This document shows, in pieces, positions 1 through 9,970 of a DNA stretch of 64,000 nt. This DNA is from Alteromonas australica (GTDB lineage Bacteria > Pseudomonadota > Gammaproteobacteria > Enterobacterales > Alteromonadaceae): contig NZ_CP008849.1 in assembly GCF_000730385.1 (NCBI RefSeq), positions 496,001-560,000 on the forward strand, in the 5' to 3' direction. The position numbers were made by a program, and so were the translations under genes. Below the pieces are notes generated by a model. That model was not told the DNA's origin. It saw only the letters and a program-made list of their open reading frames with translations, and searched no databases. The stretch's first letter is position 1, and every line of letters starts with the position of its first letter.

Positions 1-2208
1 TGGACCTGAATACCATAAAATGCGTTTTTTCGCTGGAAACTGTACAAACCGGCTAAGCAAGGTATCTCGCTGGTTCAATTTACTCACAGGAGCGGTAGCC
101 ATGAAAAAGTCAGGGCATATCGTTAGGTTGGAAAGATAGTCTAACGACTCTACACTGGTAACTTTTGCGCCCAAGCGAGTCAACATAGCTGCACTTGCTC
201 GTCGTGTGGCGGGTATGGGGTCATAGATAACCACATGTTTGTTCTGCCAGTCAGGGTCGGTACTCAGTGCATATTTTTGGCTTAAATGGTTTGTTCTTAA
301 CGTCACATTAAAGGTTGAGCCTAAGCCGGGTATACTTTTTAGGGTTAAATCTCCCCGCATCAAGCGCACGAGCTCTCGGCTGATCACTAAACCTAAGCCG
401 GTGCCTTGATAATTTCGGTTGAGCGCATCGTCTACCTGTGAAAAGGCACTAAAGAGTTTTTTGCGATCTTGGCGGCTTATACCAATGCCAGTATCTTCTA
501 CCACAATATTGATTTCATGTATGCCATGGGGCAAAGAGCGACCCGATACCGCCAAGGTGATAGTACCTGATGAAGTAAACTTAAGGGCGTTACTCAGCAA
601 GTTATTAAGGATTTGTTTTATTCTAAATACATCGCCAATCAGCTTTTCTGGTAACGGCGCTACATCAAGGACAAACTCTAATTTTTTGCTGTGCGCAGAC
701 TTTGCCATGAGAGTGACCATCTCTTCTAACAGCTTGTTAGGTGAAAATGGCTGGTTGTTAATTTGTAGCTTGCCAGCTTCAATTTTAGAAAAGTCTAAAA
801 CGTCATTCACTATAGTGAGTAGGTTGTCTGCTGCGGTATCGATGATACGCACCTGTTCTTGTTGCTCGGTAGGTAAAGCGGCATTAGTTAACTCACGGCT
901 AAACCCTAAAATAGCATTCAGCGGAGTTCTGATTTCATGGCTCATATTGGCAAGAAACTGTGATTTAACATTGCTGGCTTTTATGGCGTCTTTGCGGGCA
1001 ATATCCAGCCTGGCGTTTTGCTCTTCTATTAGCTCCATATTGTTGCGTAAATCGTCAGTGGCTTGCGCAACTTCGAGCTCCAATTGGCTTCGGCTTTTCT
1101 CCATAAGCGCCAATGAAAACAAGCCAGATTCAAAAAATACGCCGGCCTGAAAGCAATAGGTGGTGAAGTCATTAGATGGCAATACGCCAATCAAACTTAG
1201 CATGCCAATAATGGCACCCAGCGCCAGCATAGACCATGCAATCATGAAATAACGTGCGGGCTTAAAGTGATTGAAAAAAGCCTCAAAGCCCGCGTAGATA
1301 TAGCTACATATGGCGATTAACCCCACACCATAAACTAAGTTGTTTTTCCATATGGACGGCAGTACATCAGTAAAGCAAATTACACCAACAGCTACCTGCA
1401 CGAAAAGAAGCAGCATAATTATGGGGTGTGCCATGGTCGCGTTTTGTTTGGTTTCTAGGAAGCTAACCGTAAACAAACCAGAGCATATGCCTATAATCAC
1501 AAAAATAAGTTCAGTATGCCCCACCAACCAGGTAGGTATACCTGAGGGAAAGAAAAAGTGGATATGTCCACCCCATACAAATTGCCAGAGGATAACGGCC
1601 AAGATATAGCCGATGTAGGCAATTAGGCTCTTTTCCTTCACGCCAAAGAAAAGCACCAAGTTGTAAACGGCTAAGATAAGTAACCCACCATAAAATAGCC
1701 CCCAAAGCAGGCTGTCCCACTGAAAATAGGTACTATGTAATGGCTCCGGTTGGATTTTGAGGGGAGTAATCAGGCTAGATGACTGGCTTTCTATACGGAT
1801 ATACACGTCAACCCGCTCGGGGTTGGGTAAGTGTACTCTGAAGGTGGGGACGCGAAAGCGTTGCTCTTGCTGGGATTTACCTTGATGGCTTTGGCTAAGG
1901 ACCTTGCCATCTTGAACGAGGTAAAAATCCACTTTATCGAGTTGGCTGAAATTGATGGTGAGCACCCAATCTTCTTCGTTGGTGATATTTGCAAAAGAAG
2001 TAAGTAACCACATACCTTGTGAGCGGAAGCCAAAGTTAGGGTTGTCATGGGGGTGCATACGAAAATCGCTGCGTCTGTTGCTTACATCACCAATGGTAAG
2101 AGGCAGGTCTGTCTCATGCAGATAATAGAGAGACTTAGATAACTCGATACTGGTATCTTCTTCAAACAGCTGCTGAGTATGCTGGGCAAAAGCAGGACAC
2201 AGCAGCAC
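1..2208 (-). CDS. 7TM-DISM hybrid sensor histidine kinase, C-terminus off the window
   Basis: Inner-membrane sensor kinase, read on the minus strand and running off the left edge without a stop. An N-terminal extracytoplasmic 7TMR-DISMED2-like domain is followed by about seven hydrophobic segments (roughly 1720-1180), a short coiled coil, a HisKA box SHEIRTPLNAILGFS (His codon at 939-937), an HATPase domain with VEDTGIGIS and GTGLGLVISREL, and the beginning of a receiver-like domain with VVIYDPIPATRR that lacks the usual acidic cluster. The order resembles BarA-type hybrid kinases. The start is a problem. The only in-frame start near the N-terminus is GTG at 2208, which leaves too little for a signal peptide. 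A better start, ATG at 2254, is in another frame, with the switch at an A5 tract (2220-2224). Ligand unknown; divergent from parC. Confidence 0.8.
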   Translation of the reverse strand, partial: MLLCPAFAQHTQQLFEEDTSIELSKSLYYLHETDLPLTIGDVSNRRSDFRMHPHDNPNFGFRSQGMWLLTSFANITNEEDWVLTINFSQLDKVDFYLVQDGKVLSQSHQGKSQQEQRFRVPTFRVHLPNPERVDVYIRIESQSSSLITPLKIQPEPLHSTYFQWDSLLWGLFYGGLLILAVYNLVLFFGVKEKSLIAYIGYILAVILWQFVWGGHIHFFFPSGIPTWLVGHTELIFVIIGICSGLFTVSFLETKQNATMAHPIIMLLLFVQVAVGVICFTDVLPSIWKNNLVYGVGLIAICSYIYAGFEAFFNHFKPARYFMIAWSMLALGAIIGMLSLIGVLPSNDFTTYCFQAGVFFESGLFSLALMEKSRSQLELEVAQATDDLRNNMELIEEQNARLDIARKDAIKASNVKSQFLANMSHEIRTPLNAILGFSRELTNAALPTEQQEQVRIIDTAADNLLTIVNDVLDFSKIEAGKLQINNQPFSPNKLLEEMVTLMAKSAHSKKLEFVLDVAPLPEKLIGDVFRIKQILNNLLSNALKFTSSGTITLAVSGRSLPHGIHEINIVVEDTGIGISRQDRKKLFSAFSQVDDALNRNYQGTGLGLVISRELVRLMRGDLTLKSIPGLGSTFNVTLRTNHLSQKYALSTDPDWQNKHVVIYDPIPATRRASAAMLTRLGAKVTSVESLDYLSNLTICPDFFMATAPVSKLNQRDTLLSRFVQFPAKKRILWYSGP

Positions 2209-2510
2209 AGAGTACAGCGAAAAGAGTATAAATAACGATTGGCAAACGCGCATGAGATTACTATTTCTTGATATTCTCAGGGTATTAAACCACTTCATTA
2301 CAGAATGTACAAAGGGTGCGCAAAATCATGGCGTACACGCGCATCACGGGTGAGTGTTATTGCACAAGTCTTCGCTTTACCTCACAATACAAAAGCAGTA
2401 CCGCGATGAAGGGGTGCTTGCAGTGTGCTAATTTGGCTTCTTCTCATTACACCGCTCGTTAACTAGACGGTTAACGTTCGATAGTACAAATAACAAAACG
2501 AAAAATTATC

Positions 2511-4796
2511 ATGAGCGACGAGATCATAATAAACCGCGACGGTGTTGAACAGCTTCCCTTGAGGCGGTTCACCGAAGATGCGTACCTGAATTATTCCATG
2601 TATGTCATTATGGACAGAGCCCTGCCACATATCGCAGATGGCTTAAAGCCGGTGCAACGACGTATTATTTACGCCATGTCCGATTTAGGATTAAGCGCAA
2701 ACGCGAAATACAAAAAATCGGCTCGTACCGTGGGTGATGTCCTCGGTAAGTTTCACCCTCATGGTGACTCTGCCTGTTATGAAGCGATGGTGCTCATGGC
2801 TCAGCCATTTTCCTACCGTTACCCGCTGGTGGATGGGCAAGGGAACTGGGGCGCGCCTGACGACCCAAAATCGTTTGCGGCCATGCGATATACGGAAGCA
2901 AAGTTATCACGCTTCTCAGAAGTACTACTTAATGAGTTAGGGCAAGGCACAGTCGACTGGGTCCCAAACTTTGATGGCACCCTGCAAGAACCTAGCATGC
3001 TCCCTGCACGCCTACCGCACATTTTATTAAATGGCGTTACTGGCATTGCAGTGGGAATGGCAACCGATATCCCGCCGCATAATGTGAGAGAATTAGCGAA
3101 CGCCTGTGCTTTATTGCTAGATAACAGTAAAGCGGATTTACAGGATGTGCTCGAACACGTAAACGGGCCCGATTACCCCACAGAAGCTGAGGTGATTACC
3201 CCTAAATCTGATATTCGCAAATTGTACGAGACCGGACGAGGGTCTATCAAAATGCGCGCGGTCTTTCATGAAGAAAGCGGCGATATCATTGTAACTGCTT
3301 TACCTCACCAAGCGTCCGGCGCCAAAATACTTGAACAAATTGCTGCGCAAATGCAGGCTAAAAAGCTTCCCATGGTGAGCGATTTACGGGATGAATCAGA
3401 CCATGAAAACCCCACACGTTTGGTGATAACGCCACGCTCTAATCGGGTCGACACTGCGCAACTCATGCAGCACTTGTTTGCTACCACAGATCTTGAAAAG
3501 AATTATCGTGTGAATTTAAACATGATAGGCCTAGATGGACGGCCTAAGGTTAAAGATTTACGTACTATTTTAAGTGAATGGCTGCAATACCGAAAAGAAA
3601 CGGTCACCCGCCGCCTACAGTATCGATTAGACAAAGTGCTGGCACGACTACATATTTTAGAAGGTTTACTCATTGCCTTTTTGAATATCGATGAAGTAAT
3701 TGAGATTATTCGCACTTACGATAAGCCCAAACCTGAATTGATGCAGCGTTTTTCGTTAAGCGACAAACAAGCGGAAGCCATTTTAGAGTTAAAGCTACGT
3801 CATTTAGCCAAGCTGGAAGAAATTAAAATTCGTGGTGAGCAAGATGAACTTGCCGCAGAGCGGGATAAGTTACAAACCTTATTAGGGTCTGATCGCCGAT
3901 TAAAAACCTTGATCAAAAAAGAAATTCTAGCCGATGCCGAGAATTATGGTGACGATAGGCGCTCGCCTATTGTAGAACGTAGCGAAGCCAAAGCGCTTTC
4001 AGAAAAAGAGTTGGTACCTGCCGAATCTGTAACTGTGGTGCTGTCGGAAAAAGGGTGGGCACGATGTGCGAAAGGCCATGATATTGATGCCGAAGGATTA
4101 AGCTATAAAGCCGGAGATGGCTTTCTTTCCAGTGCCGAAGGGAAAAGTAATCAGCCCGCCGTATTTATGGATACGTCAGGGCGAACTTTTGCGTGTGATG
4201 CCCATGGGTTGCCCTCTGCTAGAAGTCAGGGAGAACCTTTGACTGGTCGCTTTGCTATTGTAGGAGGCGAGTCGTTTGAGCATGTGATTATGGCCGCAGA
4301 TGACGACAAGTTCCTGCTGGGCTCAGATGCAGGTTATGGTTTTGTGGGTACCTTCAAAGACATGATAAGTAAGAACAAAGCGGGTAAAGCCTACTTGTCA
4401 TTGCCTTCAGGGGCAAAGGTGATGAAACCACAACCGGTCACAAATTTAGAAAAAGACTGGTGTTTGACCATTTCAAATGAAGGCCGCATGTTGTTATTCC
4501 CATTAAAAGACCTGCCGAGTCTAGGCAAAGGGAAGGGTAATAAACTAATGAGTATTCCTTCAGCAAAAGCGCAAAGCCGCGAAGAGTATGTAAAGGTACT
4601 GTCTATTGTTCCTGACGGCGCATCACTGAAAATTTCAGCGGGTAAGCGCAATATGACGCTAACGTTTGATGATCTTACCCATTATCAAGGAGAGCGAGGA
4701 CGAAGAGGTAATAAACTCCCTCGGGGTTTGCAACGGGTAGACAGCATTGAAATTGAAAACAGCACAGGTACGTCAGACAGTGAGCCATTAAGTTAA
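2511..4796 (+). CDS. parC: DNA topoisomerase IV subunit A
   Basis: ParC breaks and rejoins DNA in the topoisomerase IV heterotetramer with ParE, decatenating daughter chromosomes. The 761-aa length fits the family (about 750). The N-terminal breakage-reunion domain carries the catalytic tyrosine Y127 in [10 protein letters not shown]. The quinolone-resistance region reads [10 protein letters not shown], with Ser87 and Glu91 at the positions equivalent to E. coli S80 and E84, i.e. unmutated. The C-terminal half (from about residue 500) is the beta-pinwheel domain. parE is not in the window. The ATG at 2511 gives the conserved N-terminus [18 protein letters not shown]. The next gene starts 92 bp downstream. 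Confidence 0.97.
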   Translation: MSDEIIINRDGVEQLPLRRFTEDAYLNYSMYVIMDRALPHIADGLKPVQRRIIYAMSDLGLSANAKYKKSARTVGDVLGKFHPHGDSACYEAMVLMAQPFSYRYPLVDGQGNWGAPDDPKSFAAMRYTEAKLSRFSEVLLNELGQGTVDWVPNFDGTLQEPSMLPARLPHILLNGVTGIAVGMATDIPPHNVRELANACALLLDNSKADLQDVLEHVNGPDYPTEAEVITPKSDIRKLYETGRGSIKMRAVFHEESGDIIVTALPHQASGAKILEQIAAQMQAKKLPMVSDLRDESDHENPTRLVITPRSNRVDTAQLMQHLFATTDLEKNYRVNLNMIGLDGRPKVKDLRTILSEWLQYRKETVTRRLQYRLDKVLARLHILEGLLIAFLNIDEVIEIIRTYDKPKPELMQRFSLSDKQAEAILELKLRHLAKLEEIKIRGEQDELAAERDKLQTLLGSDRRLKTLIKKEILADAENYGDDRRSPIVERSEAKALSEKELVPAESVTVVLSEKGWARCAKGHDIDAEGLSYKAGDGFLSSAEGKSNQPAVFMDTSGRTFACDAHGLPSARSQGEPLTGRFAIVGGESFEHVIMAADDDKFLLGSDAGYGFVGTFKDMISKNKAGKAYLSLPSGAKVMKPQPVTNLEKDWCLTISNEGRMLLFPLKDLPSLGKGKGNKLMSIPSAKAQSREEYVKVLSIVPDGASLKISAGKRNMTLTFDDLTHYQGERGRRGNKLPRGLQRVDSIEIENSTGTSDSEPLS

Positions 4797-4888
4797 GTTT
4801 GGCTTAGCCTTTCGGCGAATAAGCTCACTTTTAAGTTGTTGTTGCGCTTACCTGAACTACACTTTCTACTCAGCCATAAGGAGTTGAT

Positions 4889-5428
4889 ATGTTAGGGATC
4901 GTTTTTACTTCGTTAATTGATATGCTTGAAGACAAGGTGTCGCCAGAATTTGCTGACGAAGTTATTGTAGAAGCCAATCTCACTAATGACGGTGCCTACA
5001 CCGCGGTGGGCTACTACCCGTTTGAAGAAATGCAAAAAATAGTCGGTATTTTGGTACAGAAAACCGGTAAGTCGGCCAATGACTTACTTAGGGATTTCGG
5101 TTACTACTTGTTCGGGAAACTGTCTACTGTGCATGGTGATGTGCTAGCCGGTGCAGATGATGTGCTGCATATGCTTGAGTATTTAGATGGTGATATTCAC
5201 GTTCAGGTAAGAAAGCTTTACCCTGACGCTGATTTGCCTCGTTTTACCGTTATATCCCGTACCGACTCTACAATGCGCCTGCGTTATTATTCAGAACGTG
5301 AGCTTTATCCTCTGGCTGAAGGCCTTATGGATGGAGCTGCCCATTATTTTGATTGCGAGCTTGAGCGGGAGACTCATCAACTCGACACACCACACACCTA
5401 TGAATTTAGTCTAAAGGTTATTTCGTAG
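4889..5428 (+). CDS. H-NOX heme nitric oxide/oxygen-binding sensor
   Basis: A 179-aa stand-alone H-NOX (HNOB) domain protein, a cytoplasmic heme sensor that usually binds NO. The proximal heme ligand is His104 in GDIHVQVRKLYPDADLPRF, and the heme-propionate contact motif YxSxR is Y133-x-S135-x-R137. Length and full-domain coverage match single-domain bacterial H-NOX proteins, which pass the signal to a partner encoded next door. The downstream gene starts 4 nt after this stop and encodes a PAS-GGDEF-EAL protein, so the pair is probably co-transcribed. RBS AAGGAG lies upstream of the ATG. Ligand specificity (NO versus O2) is not proven by sequence. Confidence 0.93.
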   Translation: MLGIVFTSLIDMLEDKVSPEFADEVIVEANLTNDGAYTAVGYYPFEEMQKIVGILVQKTGKSANDLLRDFGYYLFGKLSTVHGDVLAGADDVLHMLEYLDGDIHVQVRKLYPDADLPRFTVISRTDSTMRLRYYSERELYPLAEGLMDGAAHYFDCELERETHQLDTPHTYEFSLKVIS

Positions 5429-5432
5429 GTGC

Positions 5433-7589
5433 GTGGTGACTCATTCCCCTCAAGATTGGCAAGCACAACTCGCGCTACTTGAACGGCGGTTAAAGCGAGA
5501 AAAAGCTGGGCGCATTAACGCAGAGCAATTACTTTCTGAAAAATCGTCACGGCTTTATCGTGCGCTAAAGCAAAGCCAACAGGAACAAAAAAATCTAGAG
5601 CTTGCATTATGGGCGTCTCAAGAGTCATTTTGGCAATGGCAAGCAGATACCGACATGATGGATATCCGCGCGTTTTCATTGCATGCCGATTCAGTGTCGA
5701 CATGGTCTGGCACTCTCATCGACTTAATGTCCCGAGTTCACGAGGACGACTTAGAGAGTTTACAGTTTCATTGGTCAATGGCACTGCATGGGAATAGAGA
5801 TAAAATTGAGTTGTCTTTTCGGCTCAACGTTCAACAAGGCTATCAATGGGTCCGTCTAAGAGGGAGAGTGCTTGATAGAGGAAGCGCAGGAGAGGCGTTG
5901 CGCATTGTTGGCACAACAAAAGACATTACTCAGCAACGTAAAGCCGAACAATCTTTCCATTTAATGGCCTCTGCGTTTGCCAGCTCCAGAGAACCCATGC
6001 TGGTTTTGTCATCCGCCTTGCTGATTACCGAATGTAATGAAGCCTTTATTCGGCTGATAGAAGCCCCTGTTAAAGACGCCTGCCTGGGCCTAAATTTTAA
6101 CGAGCTTCTAAGTGCGAAAAGGGTGGAGCAAAAAAATTTAGCAGCGCATAAGCAGTTGCGGTTCGAATCTCAAGTGACCACCCTCGCGAAACAGGAAATT
6201 CCCGTCGATGTCTCTATCGCCCTTTTTGAAACTTACATGCAAACGTCTTCATACCTCATTGCAACTATGCGAGATATAAGTGATAGAAAGCAAAACGAGG
6301 ATAGACTAAAGCAGTTAGCGCTATATGACGACCTTACAGGCTTAAGCAATCGTAACGCCCTTCGTGGGTATATAGAAGACATTTACGAAGGGCAATCGTC
6401 ATTCATATTGGTATTCATTGACCTCGATGGGTTTAAGGCAATTAATGACACCGCTGGGCATGAAAAGGGTGACAATGAATTACAGCGTGTTGCCAGCTTA
6501 CTGATACATTCATTCGGTCAAACCGGTAAAGTGGGACGGTGGGGAGGCGATGAATTTATTGCAGTATTGCCAGATACTGACATTGCCCAAGCAATACAAA
6601 TTGCCAATTCGTTAATACAGAAGATTGAAGCGAAAGTCATACCTGTTCATCAAACTGAGTTGATACTCTCGGCGAGTATTGGTGTGGCGCACTCTTTAGA
6701 GCATGGAGACAGTGTGGAAAGCTTGATACAGTGCGCTGATGCAGCCATGTATCAAGCGAAAAAGCTGGGGAAAGGTCAAGTTTTCATTTATAAAGAAGGC
6801 CTCTATGAAAGCATGACGCAGCAAGTGAGCATGGTCAACGATTTGCGTCGGGCCACAGAAAACCACCTGCTAGATTACTATGTCCAAGGAAAATACGACC
6901 TTAACGGCAAGCTTAAAGGAGGGGAAGTATTATGCAGGTGGATATCTGGGCTTCATGGCATTATTTCGCCCGCGGTATTTATCCCTCTTGCTGAGGAGCA
7001 TAATTTAGATCATCTCATTGGACTGCAAGCATTGGAAGCTGCGTGCGACTATATCTCAATGATGGAATCGCAACAGGGGACGGCGGTCCCCTTATCCATC
7101 AATATCAGCGTAAACCAGATGCTTGACCCCGATTTCCCTCCACAAGCGAAAGCCATATGCAAAGCCAGTGACGTTTACCCTTCCATGATTGAATTAGAAT
7201 TAACAGAGTCGATATTTATACGAGATGAGCGCGCCGCTGTTCAGTCGCTTAACAGTTTGCGGGACGCTGGCTTTAGGTTGTCACTAGACGACTTCGGCAG
7301 TGGATTTTCATCACTGAGTTACTTGCGAAGCTTCCAATTTGAAGTGGTCAAAGTGGACAGAAGTTTAGTAAAAGATATCCATCAAAACAGTAAAGCTCAT
7401 GCGCTTTTCACTGGGCTAGTGGCCATGCTAAGCAGCTTAGAGATTGAAATTGTGGTTGAAGGTGTTGAGCAAGAATCTTACCTTCCTTTTATGAAAGAAG
7501 CTGACATAGGTTTAATGCAGGGGTTTTACTTTGACAAGCCAATGCCCTACGACCAATTTCTTGCCAAACATAATGTGGAATTTGCTTAG
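5433..7589 (+). CDS. PAS-GGDEF-EAL cyclic-di-GMP enzyme paired with H-NOX
   Basis: A 718-aa soluble protein with an N-terminal coiled coil (about 10-55), two PAS-like regions (about 60-170 and 175-290), a GGDEF domain (motif GGDEF at 371-375, no RxxD I-site just upstream) and an EAL domain. The EAL signature reads EVL (498-500). The other catalytic positions look intact: NISVN, ELTES, DDFGSG, KVDRS, EGVE and QGFYF. Both cyclase and phosphodiesterase activity are therefore plausible. It matches the H-NOX-associated cyclic-di-GMP processing enzymes (HaCE) known in Shewanella and Legionella, where NO-bound H-NOX shifts activity, often affecting biofilm. Starts with GTG; a second GTG follows immediately. 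Confidence 0.9.
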   Translation: MVTHSPQDWQAQLALLERRLKREKAGRINAEQLLSEKSSRLYRALKQSQQEQKNLELALWASQESFWQWQADTDMMDIRAFSLHADSVSTWSGTLIDLMSRVHEDDLESLQFHWSMALHGNRDKIELSFRLNVQQGYQWVRLRGRVLDRGSAGEALRIVGTTKDITQQRKAEQSFHLMASAFASSREPMLVLSSALLITECNEAFIRLIEAPVKDACLGLNFNELLSAKRVEQKNLAAHKQLRFESQVTTLAKQEIPVDVSIALFETYMQTSSYLIATMRDISDRKQNEDRLKQLALYDDLTGLSNRNALRGYIEDIYEGQSSFILVFIDLDGFKAINDTAGHEKGDNELQRVASLLIHSFGQTGKVGRWGGDEFIAVLPDTDIAQAIQIANSLIQKIEAKVIPVHQTELILSASIGVAHSLEHGDSVESLIQCADAAMYQAKKLGKGQVFIYKEGLYESMTQQVSMVNDLRRATENHLLDYYVQGKYDLNGKLKGGEVLCRWISGLHGIISPAVFIPLAEEHNLDHLIGLQALEAACDYISMMESQQGTAVPLSINISVNQMLDPDFPPQAKAICKASDVYPSMIELELTESIFIRDERAAVQSLNSLRDAGFRLSLDDFGSGFSSLSYLRSFQFEVVKVDRSLVKDIHQNSKAHALFTGLVAMLSSLEIEIVVEGVEQESYLPFMKEADIGLMQGFYFDKPMPYDQFLAKHNVEFA

Positions 7590-7623
7590 GCATCTACGGC
7601 AGAAAACGGCGTCATTCAATGAT

Positions 7624-7655
7624 AATCCAAAGCGCGATTACGCGCTTTGGATTTT
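7624..7655 (+). terminator. Rho-independent terminator after the H-NOX/GGDEF-EAL pair
   Basis: A 13-bp perfect stem (AATCCAAAGCGCG and its complement, 4-nt loop) followed by TTTT. It sits between the convergent GGDEF-EAL and DUF1338 genes and could serve both directions. Confidence 0.85.
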
Positions 7656-7658
7656 GGC

Positions 7659-8465
7659 TTATTTCGTGTTGGTACTTTCGAAAATTTTGTCTGCGGAGGC
7701 GGCGACAAAACCTTGGTAGCGTTCACCATTGGGCATGGTGTAACGCTGAGCAAACTCATAAAAACAGCTGGGAATGACGGCCGCTGCATCACTGAAGGCC
7801 ACTTCAGCTTTGTCTGCCATTGTTGAGGATTGCGCTAAATATACCTCAGGGCCGCCCTTTATTTCACCGCCAGCACTGTTTAACACAAAGCCCGCCGACT
7901 TAAGCTGTTCATTCACGTCGCTCAAGGTGTCGATGTGATTCAAGTGGTTAACACTCACGGTAAAGTGATTGGCTCTAAATCCCCATGCAGCAAGCCACGC
8001 GGCATATTCCGACTCGTCCAATAAGATATCATAGTCTTCTTTGCTGATTGCCCAGTGGCGACCAGAATAGAGAAAATTATCGGCATGTACGGCATCCGCG
8101 TCCATAGCGTCAACGAGACGTTCAATAATGGTTTGTGCTTTTTCTGAAAGCTCATTAACTCTCAGCTCGCTGATAAAAACCTTAGGCTGGGTGTCATCAG
8201 GATGCTCAAAATGTTTGGCGCTAAGCTTTTTCGCCTCAAAGTTGTAGTCGCCTTTTTCTTCGTAACCTAATGCGAGAAAGTGTGCAGCTAACGTATTTAA
8301 ACGGGTTTTATCCAGCGCAAAAGTTCGAAAGGCGACATGGTCGTTAACAATCTCTCGCGCTTCTTTTTCACCCGCTAACAGGGCATGAATCTTATGCGCA
8401 GATGGCGTAATAGATACGTAGTCTTGCCACAAATGCGCAAACAAGCTATCAATATTAGTGTGCAT
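7659..8465 (-). CDS. DUF1338 (HglS-like) metal-dependent dioxygenase family protein
   Basis: A 268-aa DUF1338 protein. Members such as Pseudomonas HglS are non-heme Fe(II) 2-oxoadipate dioxygenase/decarboxylases acting in lysine breakdown. Likely metal ligands are visible: His43 in DHVAFRTF, His167 in ANHFTVSVN and Glu237 in FYEFAQR. It is the last gene of the minus-strand astC-astA-astD operon, 20 bp after astD, which suggests a role in arginine or related amino acid catabolism. The substrate is unknown here; this copy is shorter than the roughly 460-aa HglS. No signal peptide. Confidence 0.85.
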   Translation of the reverse strand: MHTNIDSLFAHLWQDYVSITPSAHKIHALLAGEKEAREIVNDHVAFRTFALDKTRLNTLAAHFLALGYEEKGDYNFEAKKLSAKHFEHPDDTQPKVFISELRVNELSEKAQTIIERLVDAMDADAVHADNFLYSGRHWAISKEDYDILLDESEYAAWLAAWGFRANHFTVSVNHLNHIDTLSDVNEQLKSAGFVLNSAGGEIKGGPEVYLAQSSTMADKAEVAFSDAAAVIPSCFYEFAQRYTMPNGERYQGFVAASADKIFESTNTK

Positions 8466-8485
8466 TGGCGCTTCTCCTTCTCCGT

Positions 8486-9955
8486 TTACAAAGATAAACC
8501 TGGGCTAAGTTTGCCGGGTAACGTCACTTTATCTAATTCAACAGACGCCACAGGGTAAGCACAGTAGTCTGCTGCATAGAAAGCGCTAGCACGATGATTG
8601 CCGCTGTCTCCCACGCCGCCGAAAGGTGCGGCACTGCTGGCGCCGGTAATAGGGCGATTCCAATTGACAATTCCTGCTCGAATTCGAGCAAAGAAATAGT
8701 GGTAATCTTCTTCACTGTCAGCAAGCAAACCTGCTGATAAGCCAAAGCTGGTATTATTTGCTTCGCGAATAGCGTCATCAAAGTCGGTATAGCGAATCAC
8801 TTTTAGCAGCGGGCCAAAATGCTCTTCATCCGGTAATGACGCCAATATATCTGTGACATCAATAATGCCTGGGGTAGCAAAGCCTTTTTCTTCATCTGGC
8901 TGAGTAAGCTCTAGCAGCACGTTGGCGCCAAGGCCAACCAATTGAGACTGGGCATTTACCATGCCTTTTGCTGCATTCGCCGAAATCATGGCACCCATGA
9001 AAGGTTGCTCTTGAGCATCATAGTCACCCATTTTAATGTTTTTGGTAACATCAATAAGGCGGGCTAACAATGCGTCACCTTGCTGCCCCGCAGGGATAAA
9101 CAATCGTCGTGCACAGGTACAGCGCTGACCTGAGGTAATAAAAGCAGACTGCACGATGTCATGAACTGCCGCATCTGTATCGGCAACACCCTTAACGATG
9201 AGTGGATTGTTCCCTCCCATTTCGAGGGCGAGAATTTTGCCGGGGTGCCCAGCAAATTGCTCGTGCAGTATTTTTCCTGTACGTGAACTCCCCGTAAAGA
9301 ACAATCCATCTATGTCATTGTGAGAGGCCAAAGCCTTGCCAGTCTCAACTTCACCCTGAACCAAATTCAAAACGCCAGCAGGCAGGTTAGCTGCCGCCCA
9401 TAACTTAACCATCTCTTGTGCCACCATAGGTGTGAGATCGCTAGGCTTAAACACCACGGTGTTGCCTGCAATTAATGCCGGTACTATGTGGCCATTAGGA
9501 AGATGCCCAGGGAAGTTGTATGGACCGAATACTGCCACAACGCCGTGGGGTTTATGGCGAATAAAGGCTTTACCTACAGGCATGGGGTTCTCAACATTTC
9601 CAGTACGCTCAAAATAAGCCTTCTCGGAAATACCAATTTTACCCATCATGGCGCCTACTTCTGTGGCAGTTTCCCATTCAGGCTTACCGGTTTCTTGTGC
9701 CATCACTTTTGCGAGGTATTCTTTGTTTTCGGCGAGTTTTTCACCATAAGCTTTAATAATGGTAAGGCGGGCTTCTACCGACATCATGCTCCACTGAGGT
9801 AACGCATTGCGAGCTGCGTTAATCGCTGCATCAATTTGCGCTGATGTGGCGGATTTACCCTGCCAAATCGAGACGTTTTTTGCTGGGTCTATAGATGAAA
9901 GTTCGTGACCTTCACCGGCTACCCATTCGCCATTAATAAAATGTGTGTGAAGCAT
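8486..9955 (-). CDS. astD: N-succinylglutamate 5-semialdehyde dehydrogenase
   Basis: AstD oxidises succinylglutamate semialdehyde to succinylglutamate with NAD, the fourth step of the AST pathway. The 489 aa form a complete aldehyde dehydrogenase fold: NAD-binding [13 protein letters not shown] region, FTGSSRTG, catalytic glutamate in [10 protein letters not shown] and catalytic cysteine in [10 protein letters not shown]. It lies 15 bp after astA and 20 bp before the DUF1338 gene in one transcriptional unit. astB and astE are not in the window, so the pathway must be completed elsewhere. Confidence 0.95.
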   Translation of the reverse strand: MLHTHFINGEWVAGEGHELSSIDPAKNVSIWQGKSATSAQIDAAINAARNALPQWSMMSVEARLTIIKAYGEKLAENKEYLAKVMAQETGKPEWETATEVGAMMGKIGISEKAYFERTGNVENPMPVGKAFIRHKPHGVVAVFGPYNFPGHLPNGHIVPALIAGNTVVFKPSDLTPMVAQEMVKLWAAANLPAGVLNLVQGEVETGKALASHNDIDGLFFTGSSRTGKILHEQFAGHPGKILALEMGGNNPLIVKGVADTDAAVHDIVQSAFITSGQRCTCARRLFIPAGQQGDALLARLIDVTKNIKMGDYDAQEQPFMGAMISANAAKGMVNAQSQLVGLGANVLLELTQPDEEKGFATPGIIDVTDILASLPDEEHFGPLLKVIRYTDFDDAIREANNTSFGLSAGLLADSEEDYHYFFARIRAGIVNWNRPITGASSAAPFGGVGDSGNHRASAFYAADYCAYPVASVELDKVTLPGKLSPGLSL

Positions 9956-9970
9956 GAGGGTGTCCTTTGA

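Noticed and set aside
419..1150. A 243-codon plus-strand ORF
   Set aside because: It is antisense to the histidine kinase HisKA/HATPase region, whose minus-strand translation contains the H, N and G boxes; the plus-strand product has no recognisable domain.
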